Of a stretch of DNA of 64,000 nt, positions 50,880 to 59,777 are shown in pieces; position 1 is the first letter of the stretch; every line of letters starts with the position of its first letter. The notes beneath the pieces are model-generated. The model worked only from the letters and a program-made list of their open reading frames with translations. It was not told the DNA's origin and searched no databases. Origin of the DNA: an uncultured Bacteroidota bacterium. Its GTDB lineage: Bacteria > Bacteroidota > Bacteroidia > Bacteroidales > P3. The stretch lies in the NCBI GenBank assembly GCA_902762805.1, contig CACWPQ010000013.1:1-64000 (forward strand), given 5' to 3'. The position numbers and the translations under genes were made by a program.

Positions 50880-51842
50880 ATGAAAATTCTCGGAACCGGT
50901 AGCGCGCTGCCCAAGAAAGTCGTGACAAACGACATGCTCTCGGAGTTTCTCGACACGAGCGACGAGTGGATCACCGCGCGCACAGGCATCAACACCCGCC
51001 ATATCATCACCACCGAGCGGTTCGAAGACCTGGCCACCGAGGCCGCCGGTCGCGCCATCGACGCCGCCGGCCTCTGCCCGGACGACATCAACTACATCAT
51101 CTGCTCCAACGTCTCCAACCTCTACGTCACCCCCCACCTCTCGGCCATCATCCAGGCCAACCTCGGCATCAAAGGCCCCAACTGCCCCACCTTCGACATC
51201 AACTCCGCCTGCGTGGGCTTCGTCTACGGCCTCGACCTCTGCGACGCCCTCCTGACCACCGGCCGCGCTCGCAACATCCTGCTGGTGGCCGCCGAGGAAT
51301 GCACTCGCTTCTGCGACTGGAACGACCGCAACTGCACCGTCCTCTTCGGCGACGGCGCCGCCGCCGTGGTGGTCACCAAGGGCGACAGCCTCCTCTACAG
51401 CAAGCTGACCTCGGTGCCCATGCCCGACGTCATCGTCTACAAAAACCCCATGGAGCCCACCCCCTACGAGACCGGCGAGGGCATCGACACCCGCATGCCG
51501 CTCCAGATGAAGGGACGCGAGGTGTTCCGCATGGCCGTCACCTCGGCCTCGCGCGACATATCGCTGGCCGTCGACACCGCGGGGCTCTCCTTCGACGACA
51601 TCGACCACTACCTCCTCCACCAGGCCAACCTCCGCATCAACGAGGCCATCCGCGAAAACCTCAAGCAGCCCGAGCGCAAGTTCCCCACCAATGTGCAGCG
51701 TTTCGGCAACACCAGCTCGGCCAGCATCCCACTGCTGCTCGACGAGGGCGTGCGCCAAGGCTCCATCCGCCGCGGCGACACCATGCTCTTCAGCGCCTTC
51801 GGCGCCGGCTTCGTCACCGGAACAATGATTCTCAAGTATTAA
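50880..51842 (+). CDS. fabH: Beta-ketoacyl-ACP synthase III
   Basis: The 320-residue product has the FabH triad: Cys111 in INSACVGF, His247 in LLHQANLRI and Asn277 in RFGNTSSAS. It condenses acetyl-CoA or another primer with malonyl-ACP to begin fatty-acid synthesis. The N-terminal GTGSALPKKVVTNDML and DTSDEWITARTGI are standard. It heads a cluster with fabF, fabZ and fabG; acpP is not present. Confidence 0.95.
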   Translation: MKILGTGSALPKKVVTNDMLSEFLDTSDEWITARTGINTRHIITTERFEDLATEAAGRAIDAAGLCPDDINYIICSNVSNLYVTPHLSAIIQANLGIKGPNCPTFDINSACVGFVYGLDLCDALLTTGRARNILLVAAEECTRFCDWNDRNCTVLFGDGAAAVVVTKGDSLLYSKLTSVPMPDVIVYKNPMEPTPYETGEGIDTRMPLQMKGREVFRMAVTSASRDISLAVDTAGLSFDDIDHYLLHQANLRINEAIRENLKQPERKFPTNVQRFGNTSSASIPLLLDEGVRQGSIRRGDTMLFSAFGAGFVTGTMILKY

Positions 51843-51863
51843 AATAATAGAATACAATATATT

Positions 51864-53099
51864 ATGCGCAAAGTATACATCACCGGCATCGGGTGCATCA
51901 CCCCGCTGGGCAACGACATCCAGACCCTCTGGAACAACCTCCTCAACGGTGTGTGCGGCATCGGCCCCATCACCCACATCGACCCCTCCGACCTCCCCGT
52001 CAAAATCGCGGCCGAAGTGAAGGACTTCCGCCCCGAGGACTACGGCATCGACAAAGCCATGGTGCGCCACAACGACCTCTTCGCCCTCTACGCCCTCGCC
52101 GCCGCGCGACAGGCCATGGACGACAGCGGCCTGCGCGTCGGCGACGACATCGACCCCCGACGCCTCGGCACCGCCGTCGGCAGCGGCGTGGGCGGCATTC
52201 AGACCTTCGAGCGCGAGCACTCCAACCTCATTGGCAGCGGCATCCGCCGCATCTCGCCGCTCTTCATACCCGAGATGATCGCCAACATCGCCGGCGGCAA
52301 CGTCGCCATCGCACACAACGCACAGGGCCCCAACCTGCCCGTCGTCACCGCATGCGCCACCGGCACCCACTCCGTCGGCGAGGCCTACCGCCTCATCCGC
52401 GAGGGTCGCGCCGACGCCGTCATCACCGGCGGCGCCGAAGCCTCGGTCTGCCACATGGCCATCGGCGGCTTCGCCAACATGAAAGCCCTCACCACCGCCA
52501 CCGCCCCCATGGCCGCCTCGCTCCCCTTCGACAGCCGCCGCGGCGGCTTCGTCCTCGGCGAAGGCTCTGGCATTCTCATACTTGAAAGCGAGGAGCTGGC
52601 CCGCAAGCGCGGCGCCAAAATCTACGCCGAGGTCTGCGGCTACGGCAACACCTGCGACGCACACCACTACACCGCACCCCACCCCGAGGGACGCGGCGCC
52701 GCCGAAGCCATGCGCCTCGCTCTCGAAGAGGCCGCCTTCAAGCCCGGCGAGCACCTCTACATCAACGCCCACGGCACCGGCACCCCCCTCAACGACAAGG
52801 GCGAGACGGCCGCCATCAAGAAAGCCCTCGGCGACGAGGAGGCACGCCGCGCCGTCATCAGCAGCACCAAGTCCATGCACGGCCACATGCTCGGCGCCAC
52901 CGGCGCCGTCGAGCTCATCATCAGCGCCCTCGCACTCAAGCACGGCGTCATACCCCCCACCATCCACCTCGACCAGCCTGACCCCGAGTGCGACCTCGAC
53001 TACACACCCCACACCGCACGCCAATGGCAAGCCGACATCGCCATCAGCAACTCCCTCGGCTTCGGCGGCCAGAACGCCTGCGTGGCGTTGAGGAGATAG
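51864..53099 (+). CDS. fabF: Beta-ketoacyl-ACP synthase II
   Basis: The 411-residue product is a thiolase-fold elongating synthase with Cys164 in VVTACATGTHS, the His motifs INAHGTGTPLND and MHGHMLGATGAVE, and a C-terminal NSLGFGGQNACV. It elongates acyl-ACP with malonyl-ACP. It lies 21 bases after fabH. Its stop is three bases before the left inverted repeat of the DUF559 cassette. Confidence 0.96.
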   Translation: MRKVYITGIGCITPLGNDIQTLWNNLLNGVCGIGPITHIDPSDLPVKIAAEVKDFRPEDYGIDKAMVRHNDLFALYALAAARQAMDDSGLRVGDDIDPRRLGTAVGSGVGGIQTFEREHSNLIGSGIRRISPLFIPEMIANIAGGNVAIAHNAQGPNLPVVTACATGTHSVGEAYRLIREGRADAVITGGAEASVCHMAIGGFANMKALTTATAPMAASLPFDSRRGGFVLGEGSGILILESEELARKRGAKIYAEVCGYGNTCDAHHYTAPHPEGRGAAEAMRLALEEAAFKPGEHLYINAHGTGTPLNDKGETAAIKKALGDEEARRAVISSTKSMHGHMLGATGAVELIISALALKHGVIPPTIHLDQPDPECDLDYTPHTARQWQADIAISNSLGFGGQNACVALRR

Positions 53100-53102
53100 A
53101 AA

Positions 53103-53593
53103 GGCCTCACCCCCGACCCCTCTCCTGGGAGGAGAGGGGAGCAGAATGCCAACCCGTATGCCATTCCTCAGCAAGACAGCATCGCCCGACAGGTATTCCC
53201 TGCTCAAGGTCAATGCCAAAGAGAATCGGAGACAGATGACCCTGTATGAGAAAATACTGTGGGACGCGCTGCGCGAAGAGATACCCAGCATCCGTTTTCG
53301 ACGACAGCACCCAATCGGAGACTATATCGCAGACTTCATTTGCTTGCGCGAAAAACTGGTTATCGAAGTGGACGGCGGCTACCACGAAGAGGCAGCACAG
53401 AAAGAAGACGACCAAAGACGAACCCTCGACCTCGCCCGAATGGGCTACACCGTCATCCGTTTTCGCAACGAAGAAGTAGCAAACAACACAGACCACGTGA
53501 TAGAACAAATAAAAAAACAATTGTTTAACGAATAACAGAAAAGCCCTCATTCCACTCCCCTCTCCTCCCAGGAGAGGGGCCGGGGGTGAGGCC
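53103..53593. mobile_element. DUF559 cassette framed by 39-bp inverted repeats
   Basis: The left repeat (53103-53141) and right repeat (53555-53593) are reverse complements with one mismatch in 39. Each arm contains its own smaller palindrome (CCCCTCTCCT with AGGAGAGGGG). Between them is one gene, the DUF559 protein. The unit splits fabF from fabZ without damaging either gene. No target duplication is evident beyond the repeats. The CCTCACCCCC...CTCTCC type sequence resembles palindromic repeats I recall near DUF559 genes in other phyla. Confidence 0.75.
53146..53535 (+). CDS. DUF559/Vsr-like endonuclease-fold protein
   Basis: The 129-residue product has the DUF559 signature: AKENRRQMTLYEKILWDALR, IRFRRQHPIGDYIADFICL, then LVIEVDGGYHEEAA with Glu74, Asp76 and His80. 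The final YTVIRFRNEEV block completes the Vsr/PD-(D/E)xK-like nuclease core. Biological role is unsettled for this family. The ATG at 53146 lies five bases from the left repeat. Its place alone between inverted repeats suggests it moves, or nicks, that DNA. Confidence 0.85.
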   Translation: MPTRMPFLSKTASPDRYSLLKVNAKENRRQMTLYEKILWDALREEIPSIRFRRQHPIGDYIADFICLREKLVIEVDGGYHEEAAQKEDDQRRTLDLARMGYTVIRFRNEEVANNTDHVIEQIKKQLFNE

Positions 53594-53601
53594 ATTGAAT
53601 T

Positions 53602-54030
53602 ATGCTTAACAGAGACCAGATCAAAACCTTCCTCCCCCATCGCGAGCCCATGCTGCTCGTCGACGACGTCACCATGGAAGGCGAATGGGCCGTCGCCCAT
53701 TACCACGTCCGCGGCGACGAGTATTTCCTCCAGGGCCACTTCCCCGGCAACCCCATCGTCCCCGGCGTCATCCTCTGCGAGATGATGGGCCAGTCGTGCT
53801 GCATCCTCGTCCGCGACGAGCTCGCAGCCGGACGCACACCCCTCTACAGCGGCATCCGCGAAGCACGCTTCCGCCAGCCCGTCCGTCCGGGCGACACCAT
53901 CGAGTTCCGCGGGCGCATCACCGACCGCCGCGGCCTCATCTTCCACTGCGAAGCCGAAGGCAAAGTCGACGGCAAACTCTGCGTCAAAGGCATCCTCTCC
54001 TTCGCTCTGATCGATAACCCCCAAAATTAA
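53602..54030 (+). CDS. fabZ: 3-hydroxyacyl-ACP dehydratase
   Basis: The 142-residue hot-dog protein has the catalytic His46 in LQGHFPGNPIVPGVI and Glu60 in LCEMMGQ. It dehydrates 3-hydroxyacyl-ACP to the enoyl form. The N-terminal LPHREPMLLVDDV is the usual FabZ opening. It begins nine bases after the right inverted repeat and six bases before fabG, so its ribosome-binding region lies partly within repeat DNA. Confidence 0.93.
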   Translation: MLNRDQIKTFLPHREPMLLVDDVTMEGEWAVAHYHVRGDEYFLQGHFPGNPIVPGVILCEMMGQSCCILVRDELAAGRTPLYSGIREARFRQPVRPGDTIEFRGRITDRRGLIFHCEAEGKVDGKLCVKGILSFALIDNPQN

Positions 54031-54036
54031 GATAAA

Positions 54037-54780
54037 ATGCTGTTAGAAAACAAAATAGCCCTCGTCACCGGAGGCTCCCGCGGCATCGGCCGCGCCACCG
54101 CACGCCTCTTCGCCCAGGAAGGCGCCACCGTCATCTTCACCGACCTCAAGCAGAACGACGACAGCGCCGCTCTCCTCCAAGAGCTCCAGGCACTCAACCC
54201 AGCCTCCACCTTCATCGCCAGCAACGCAGCCGACTACGAGCAGACCCTCGCCGTCGCCGAGCAGGTGCAGAAACAATTCGGACGCCTCGACGCCCTCGTC
54301 AACAACGCAGGCATCACCCGCGACCAGCTCCTCCTACGCATGTCCCCGCAGGACTGGGACCTCGTCATCGAGGTCAACCTCCGCTCCGTCTTCAACTACT
54401 GCAAAGCCTTCACACCCATGATGATGAAACAGCGCTCCGGCTCCATCATCAACACCTCCTCCGTCGTCGGTGTCAACGGCAACGCAGGCCAGTGCAACTA
54501 CTCCGCCTCCAAAGCCGGCATCCTCGGCTTCACCAAAAGCCTCGCCAAAGAACTCGGCTCCCGCAACATACGCTGCAACGCCATCGCACCCGGCTTCATC
54601 GAGACCGTCATGACCGCCCAGCTCCCCGAAGACGTCCGCAAAGGCTGGATGGAAGACATACCCCTCCGCCGCGGCGGCACCGAGCTCGACGTCGCCAAAA
54701 CCTCCCTCTACCTCGCCTCCGACCTCTCACAGTACATCACCGGACAGGTCCTCTGCGTCGACGGCGGACTCTCCCTCTGA
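54037..54780 (+). CDS. fabG: 3-oxoacyl-ACP reductase
   Basis: The 247-residue short-chain dehydrogenase has the NADPH motif TGGSRGIGRA (11-20), NNAG (89-92), catalytic Ser141/142, Tyr155 and Lys159 (YSASK). IAPGFIETVM and a C-terminal CVDGG are FabG-type. It reduces 3-oxoacyl-ACP in the elongation cycle. Last gene of the fab cluster; a strong hairpin within a repeat element follows 29 bases later. Confidence 0.94.
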   Translation: MLLENKIALVTGGSRGIGRATARLFAQEGATVIFTDLKQNDDSAALLQELQALNPASTFIASNAADYEQTLAVAEQVQKQFGRLDALVNNAGITRDQLLLRMSPQDWDLVIEVNLRSVFNYCKAFTPMMMKQRSGSIINTSSVVGVNGNAGQCNYSASKAGILGFTKSLAKELGSRNIRCNAIAPGFIETVMTAQLPEDVRKGWMEDIPLRRGGTELDVAKTSLYLASDLSQYITGQVLCVDGGLSL

Positions 54781-54799
54781 CAAGTCTCGTCCTCGAAAA

Positions 54800-54910
54800 A
54801 ACAAAACCCTTTTCCCATTATTACCCATCCGTGGGTAATAATGGGAAAATGCCTTACTATTACCCTACCATCCCCCTACCATTCCCCTACCGTCACCCCC
54901 ACCGCACCGC
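54800..54910. repeat. Intergenic repeat element, copy 2, with terminator hairpin
   Basis: Reverse complement of the 28440-28580 element. A perfect 18-bp hairpin (54810-54827 with 54832-54849, loop TCCG), then CTATTACCCTACC and CCCTACCATTCCCCTACCGT units. The hairpin may end the fab transcript, since it follows fabG by 29 bases. Confidence 0.75.
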
Positions 54911-54961
54911 CCGATTTTTTCATAAAATTTACGAAAAAAACGCCATATCAAAAAAAAAACG

Positions 54962-54969
54962 TACCTTTG
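54962..54969 (+). promoter_or_regulatory. Promoter -7 element TACCTTTG
   Basis: Matches TAnnTTTG 33 bases before the lipoprotein start at 55003. Confidence 0.6.
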
Positions 54970-55002
54970 CAGATCGGAACACAATATAAAAACACAAACA
55001 AT

Positions 55003-56838
55003 ATGCTGAAAAACAAAATCTTAGCATCGAGCCTAGCCTCATTCCTGATGGCCGCAACGCTCTTGTTCACCTCCTGCGTCCCGGAGAACGTCTCCCCCGA
55101 CGCCGACCTCCCCAAAGGCGCCATCCGCCTGGTCGCTGACAATTTTAAATCCACCAACGGCTCCAAATTGGGACTCGACGATAATGGTGAAAACGTCTTC
55201 TTCATCGAAGGCGATGTCATCTGGCTCAATGGCGAGGAATGTGTTGTCTCCATGACCCCTTCGAATACGCCCTATATCTCTGTCCCCGACAACGTCACAC
55301 CCCCCTATGTCGCTATCTATCCCGCCGATATTGCACCCGCCAGCTATTCGGGAGGCACCTCTGTCTCTATCACCCTGCCCCACACCCAGGTCTTCCGCAC
55401 GACCCCTGACGGCCGGCAGAACGTCGAAGCCCCCCTCTGCGCCTACCTTAATCCCGGTGATAGTGAAAATCCAAACGCCCTGATATTTCAACATATCACT
55501 GCCGCCATCACTCTGGCCCTCATCAACCCCATGGATGGCGACATCCAAGTAACTGGCGTCACTCTGACGACCGGCGGCGGCACCAATAATCGTCTTAACG
55601 GCTCTCTTTATATCGATGTGAGTTCCGATCCTCTTGTTGTAGCTGCTGCGGTACCCAACGGTACTGAAAACGAAATAAGCATCACTTTTGAGGATGATTG
55701 CATTATTCCAGCCAATGGCCACGTATTCCTTCAGATTCCGATTTTACCGGTCAATATACCGACAAGTTCCGGCAGGTATTTTCAGGTCGAAGTCACTGCC
55801 AAACCGTCGATAGAAGGTGTTGTCCCGTTTACTTATGTATATGATCGCAAACAAGTCCCTACGTCCGATGACAATGGAGCCCTTCCCCCATTGGTAATCA
55901 ATCGTGGTGAGTTGGCTTATGCTCCCGTGGAGTTCGACCCTACCAGCGAATACCTTCTTGTTAACGGCCTTTTCACTATCGATAATCAGGGAACCAAGGT
56001 GTTCTTCTCGAAAGGTAATCTAAAATACCAATTCGCTAATACTCTTTCGGAGACAACTCCCGACCCCCAGACTGCTTATGAATTATCCTCTAACTGGGGT
56101 TTCTTCGATACTCAAGATGCAATGTCCGAGCGGTGGAGTAGTACCGGTACTACATGGAACACTAGTTCGGATTATTATCGAGTATTCAATAGTACAAACA
56201 GTGGCAATATCTCACAATTCGTCTATGGCTCCACTGGTACAAATGGTGTAACGCCTAGGCTTCTTCCCCTCTATGGCAATAAGCCAGCAACTGGAGTTAC
56301 CTACACAACAACGGATTTGTCTGTTGAGGATCGAACAGACTGGGGCTGCCGTGTAAATGGAGATTGGTTCACTCTTTCTGCAGACGAATGGAATTATCTG
56401 CTGGGCATTGGAGACGGTGCTAAAAGGCAATTGACAGATGAGAATGGTAGAACTAATTCCTCATATAAGTGCTACGAAACCAGGACCGTTAATGGTGTAA
56501 ATGGGATTGTTATATATCCAGATAACTATTGGAAAATTGTTGCAAATAGAAATGGGGGGTTATCATGGGATAAGATGCAGGAAAACGGAGTGGTTTTCCT
56601 ACCGTATACTGGCCAAATTCAAGGGTCAACTAGTAGGAAATCTCAAACTGCTAAGACTAAATCACTGTTTTATTGGACGCGGACAGGTGAGCAGTATTTA
56701 CAAGCGATTGAGACTGGTACAAGTATTGGTGCCCCGGTAATTGCGCAAGGATATTCTGGTAGTAACGACACAAAAAAAAGATTCTCTGCCGCTGTACGTT
56801 TGGTACGCAAAGTAACTGCAGGAAGCACCTCTAAATAA
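55003..56838 (+). CDS. Fimbrillin-like surface lipoprotein
   Basis: The ATG at 55003 gives MLKNKILASSLASFLMAATL with a lipobox LFTSC; the long upstream extension is translated repeat DNA. The 611-residue product has a fimbrillin-like N-terminal half (FFIEGDVIWLNGEECVVSM, IFQHITAAITLALINPMDG, shortened). A C-terminal domain beginning FTIDNQGTKVFFSKGNLKYQ contains WGFFDTQDAM, WFTLSADEWNYLL and WTRTGEQYLQA. That C-terminal type is common in Bacteroidota surface lipoproteins of unknown ligand. The 3' half is AT-richer than the 5' half, suggesting recombination or domain swapping. Confidence 0.75.
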   Translation: MLKNKILASSLASFLMAATLLFTSCVPENVSPDADLPKGAIRLVADNFKSTNGSKLGLDDNGENVFFIEGDVIWLNGEECVVSMTPSNTPYISVPDNVTPPYVAIYPADIAPASYSGGTSVSITLPHTQVFRTTPDGRQNVEAPLCAYLNPGDSENPNALIFQHITAAITLALINPMDGDIQVTGVTLTTGGGTNNRLNGSLYIDVSSDPLVVAAAVPNGTENEISITFEDDCIIPANGHVFLQIPILPVNIPTSSGRYFQVEVTAKPSIEGVVPFTYVYDRKQVPTSDDNGALPPLVINRGELAYAPVEFDPTSEYLLVNGLFTIDNQGTKVFFSKGNLKYQFANTLSETTPDPQTAYELSSNWGFFDTQDAMSERWSSTGTTWNTSSDYYRVFNSTNSGNISQFVYGSTGTNGVTPRLLPLYGNKPATGVTYTTTDLSVEDRTDWGCRVNGDWFTLSADEWNYLLGIGDGAKRQLTDENGRTNSSYKCYETRTVNGVNGIVIYPDNYWKIVANRNGGLSWDKMQENGVVFLPYTGQIQGSTSRKSQTAKTKSLFYWTRTGEQYLQAIETGTSIGAPVIAQGYSGSNDTKKRFSAAVRLVRKVTAGSTSK

Positions 56839-56879
56839 ATCAATCAGAGATAATTATATTTTTAAAATCTTCATTTGAA

Positions 56880-57101
56880 ATGAAACAGATTAAGCTTGCA
56901 TATATTGCTCCGGAGTTGACTGTCGTAACTGTAGCTGCCGAGACGGGATTCGCCGATTCCCTTCTTGTCCACCCCATCAATATTGAAACCGACTTCAACC
57001 TGATCACCGACTACACCGTCATAAACAGCAATGGTCGCAACTTCGGCAACCCGATCAACTCGCCCTCGGAGAACTACAACAATAACTTCTGGAACTTCTA
57101 G
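56880..57101 (+). CDS. Small protein following a surface lipoprotein, copy 2
   Basis: The 73-residue product starts MKQIKLAYIAPELTVVTVAA, followed by ETGFADSLLVHP, and ends NNNFWNF. It matches the plan of the 46618-46815 product (A-P-x-L-T-V-V, then E-x-G-F-A-x-S, variable region, aromatic end) and also directly follows a fimbrillin-like gene. No signal peptide. Function unknown. It stops three bases before the nitroreductase start. Confidence 0.65.
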   Translation: MKQIKLAYIAPELTVVTVAAETGFADSLLVHPINIETDFNLITDYTVINSNGRNFGNPINSPSENYNNNFWNF

Positions 57102-57104
57102 TTT

Positions 57105-57863
57105 ATGACCCATCAGACGATAGAGCTCATGCTGCGGCACCGTAGCATACGCCGATTCTCCGACCAGCCGGTGAGCGACTCCCTGCTCTCCGAGCTGGTG
57201 GAGTGTGGCCTGCGTGCCTCCAACACGGGCAACATGCAGCTCTACAGCGTCATCGCCACTCGCGAGGAACCCCTGCGCTCCGAGCTGCTGAAATTCCACT
57301 TTAACCAGTGCTCCTCCGCCCCCCTGCTGCTCACCATCTGCACCGATGTGCACCGCTACCACCGCTACTGCCAGGTCAACCAGTGCGACCAGCCCTACGG
57401 CAACCTGCTGTGGATGATGTCCGCCTTGGTCGACGCCAGCCTCTTCGCCCAGAACCTCTGCCTCGCCGCCGAGGCTCGCGGCCTGGGCTTCTGCCACCTC
57501 GGCACCGTGATGTACAACACGCCCGAGATTGCCGCCCTGCTGCATTGCCCCGAAGGGGTGGTGCCCGTCATCGCCCTCGCCCTCGGCTTCCCTGCCGAGG
57601 AGGGACGCCTCAGCGAGCGCATCGGCCCCGACGGCATCCTGCACAGCGAGGTCTACCACCCCTACTCCGACGACGACATACGCCGCATCCACGCCGTGCG
57701 CGACAACGACCCCTTCAACCAGGAAATGGTGCGCCAGAACGGCACCCGCAACTACTGCGAAATCTTCACCACCAAGCGCTACCCCCGCCCGATGAACGAA
57801 AGCGTCAGCCATAAGCTGGAGGACTTCCTCCGCCAGGCCGGCATGATGGACAAGGAAAACTAG
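57105..57863 (+). CDS. NfsA-like nitroreductase
   Basis: The 252-residue flavoprotein has the FMN-binding RHRSIRRFSDQPV, an ASNTGNMQLYSVI loop, LVDASLFAQNLCLAAEARGL and GLGFCHLGTVM. The C-terminal Lys/Arg-rich TTKRYPRP fits NfsA/FRP-type NADPH oxidoreductases. It reduces nitro compounds, quinones or flavins in the cytoplasm. The gap after it (57864-57912) carries ACTAGAAACTAGAAAC repeats. Confidence 0.88.
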   Translation: MTHQTIELMLRHRSIRRFSDQPVSDSLLSELVECGLRASNTGNMQLYSVIATREEPLRSELLKFHFNQCSSAPLLLTICTDVHRYHRYCQVNQCDQPYGNLLWMMSALVDASLFAQNLCLAAEARGLGFCHLGTVMYNTPEIAALLHCPEGVVPVIALALGFPAEEGRLSERIGPDGILHSEVYHPYSDDDIRRIHAVRDNDPFNQEMVRQNGTRNYCEIFTTKRYPRPMNESVSHKLEDFLRQAGMMDKEN

Positions 57864-57912
57864 ATATTCTGGAAACACTGGAAAAACTAGAAACTAGAAA
57901 CAAAAGAAAACC

Positions 57913-59772
57913 ATGACAGAAATCACACGCACATTCGACCTGCTGGACCATCTGGTGGAACGCTACCCGAAGGACGACATCCTGGCCGGCAAGGTCGATG
58001 GCGAGTGGGTGCGCTATTCGTCGCACGACTACTATAAGTTCGCCCACTACCTGGCCTACGGCCTTTGCGAGATGGGCCTCAAGGAGGGCGACAGCGTGGT
58101 CACCATGAGCGGCAACTGCCCCGAGTGGAATTTCATTGACATGGCCCTCTCCATGAGCGGCATCATCCATGTGCCTATCTACCCCACACTCTCCACCGAG
58201 AACTACCTACATATCCTCCAGCACAGCGAAGCCTCGGCCGTCTTCGTCAGCACCCGCATGCTGCTGGGTCGCCTGCGCCCCGCCCTGGAGCAACTCGACT
58301 CCAAGCCCCAGATCTACACCCTGGCCCAAGTCGACGGCGAGCACCGCACGCTCGAAATCCTCAAGCTCGGCATCGCCAACCGCGACAAGTGGATGGGCGA
58401 AATAGAGCGTCGCAAGCGCGAGATACAGCCCGACGACTGGACCACCATGATCTACACCTCCGGCACCACGGGTCTGCCCAAGGGTGTCATGCTCAGCCAC
58501 CGCAACCTATGCTCCAACTTCCTGGCCCACGCCCAGGTGCAACCTATGGACTCGCGCTGCCGCATCCTCTCCTTCCTGCCGCTCAACCACATCTACGAGC
58601 GATCGATGAACTACCACTTCCAGTATCTCGGCATCAGCATCTACTACGCCGAAAGCCTGGGCACCATCCAGCAGAACATGATGGAAATCAAAGCCCACGG
58701 CTTCTGTGCCGTGCCGCGGGTGCTGGAGATGGTCTACGACAAACTCTACGCCGCCGGCAAAGACTTCTCGGGACTGAAGAAAACCATCTACGACTGGGCC
58801 TTCAGCCACGGCCGGCGCTATGACTACGCGGGCCTGCGCAAGTTCTCGCCCATGTACCAGCTCAACCAGAAGATCCTGGACCGTCTGGTCTACAGCCAGT
58901 GGCGCGAGAAGTTCGGAGGCAACCGCCTGACCATCATCACCGGCAGCAGCTCCATCCAGCCCGACATGATACGCGTCTTCGCCGCCGCCGGCATCAACAT
59001 CTACGAGGGCTACGGCCTCTCGGAGACCAGCCCCGTCATCGCCGTCAACGACCCCGCCCACAAGCAGGTCAAGATCGGCACCGTGGGACCCGTCCTCTCC
59101 GGCGTGGAAATGAAATTCGCCGACGACGGCGAAATCCTCACCCGCGGGCCGCACGTCATGCTCGGCTACTACAAAGACCCCGAGTACACCGCCCAGGTCA
59201 TCGACCCCGACGGATGGTTCCACACGGGCGACATCGGCACCCTTGTCGGTGGCAAGTACCTCAAAATCACCGACCGCAAGAAAGACATCTTCAAGCTCTC
59301 AGCCGGCAAATACATCGCCCCGCAGCTCATCGAGAATATGCTGCGCGGCTCGGAATACATCGAGCAGGTGATGGTCATCGGCGAAAACGAAAAGTGCGCC
59401 GCCGCCATCATCAGCCCCAACTTTAACACGCTCCACTTCTGGGCGCTCAAGTACAAGCTGCACTACCGTGACAACGCCGAGCTCATCGCTATGCCGCAGG
59501 TGCACGACAAGTTTAAGAAGGTGCTCGAGGTCTACAACAAAGAGCTCGCCCCCCACGAGCAAATCAAACTCTTCCGCCTGGTGACCGATGAGTGGACGCC
59601 GGCCAACGGGCTTCTGTCGCCTACGCTGAAGTTGCGTCGTGCCCCGCTGATGGAGAAGTACAAGGATCTCATCGCCGACATCTTCGGCAAAGAGAAGCCC
59701 TCACAGAACGCCTTTATTTCTGCCTTCAAGAGTGTCGAGTTGCCCTCAATTTCGAAACTAATTAGGAATTAG
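57913..59772 (+). CDS. Long-chain acyl-CoA synthetase (AMP-forming)
   Basis: The 619-residue product has the AMP-binding motif TMIYTSGTTGLPKGVMLSH, FLPLNHIYERSMNYHFQYL, GYGLSETSPVIAVN, GWFHTGDIG and the C-terminal ITDRKKDIFKLSAGKYIAP with its hinge. It activates fatty acids to acyl-CoA by way of acyl-AMP, at the membrane. The length and VMVIGENEKCAAAIISPN fit the FadD/FAA group. It ends five bases before the export lipoprotein gene. Confidence 0.93.
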   Translation: MTEITRTFDLLDHLVERYPKDDILAGKVDGEWVRYSSHDYYKFAHYLAYGLCEMGLKEGDSVVTMSGNCPEWNFIDMALSMSGIIHVPIYPTLSTENYLHILQHSEASAVFVSTRMLLGRLRPALEQLDSKPQIYTLAQVDGEHRTLEILKLGIANRDKWMGEIERRKREIQPDDWTTMIYTSGTTGLPKGVMLSHRNLCSNFLAHAQVQPMDSRCRILSFLPLNHIYERSMNYHFQYLGISIYYAESLGTIQQNMMEIKAHGFCAVPRVLEMVYDKLYAAGKDFSGLKKTIYDWAFSHGRRYDYAGLRKFSPMYQLNQKILDRLVYSQWREKFGGNRLTIITGSSSIQPDMIRVFAAAGINIYEGYGLSETSPVIAVNDPAHKQVKIGTVGPVLSGVEMKFADDGEILTRGPHVMLGYYKDPEYTAQVIDPDGWFHTGDIGTLVGGKYLKITDRKKDIFKLSAGKYIAPQLIENMLRGSEYIEQVMVIGENEKCAAAIISPNFNTLHFWALKYKLHYRDNAELIAMPQVHDKFKKVLEVYNKELAPHEQIKLFRLVTDEWTPANGLLSPTLKLRRAPLMEKYKDLIADIFGKEKPSQNAFISAFKSVELPSISKLIRN

Positions 59773-59777
59773 CAGTC

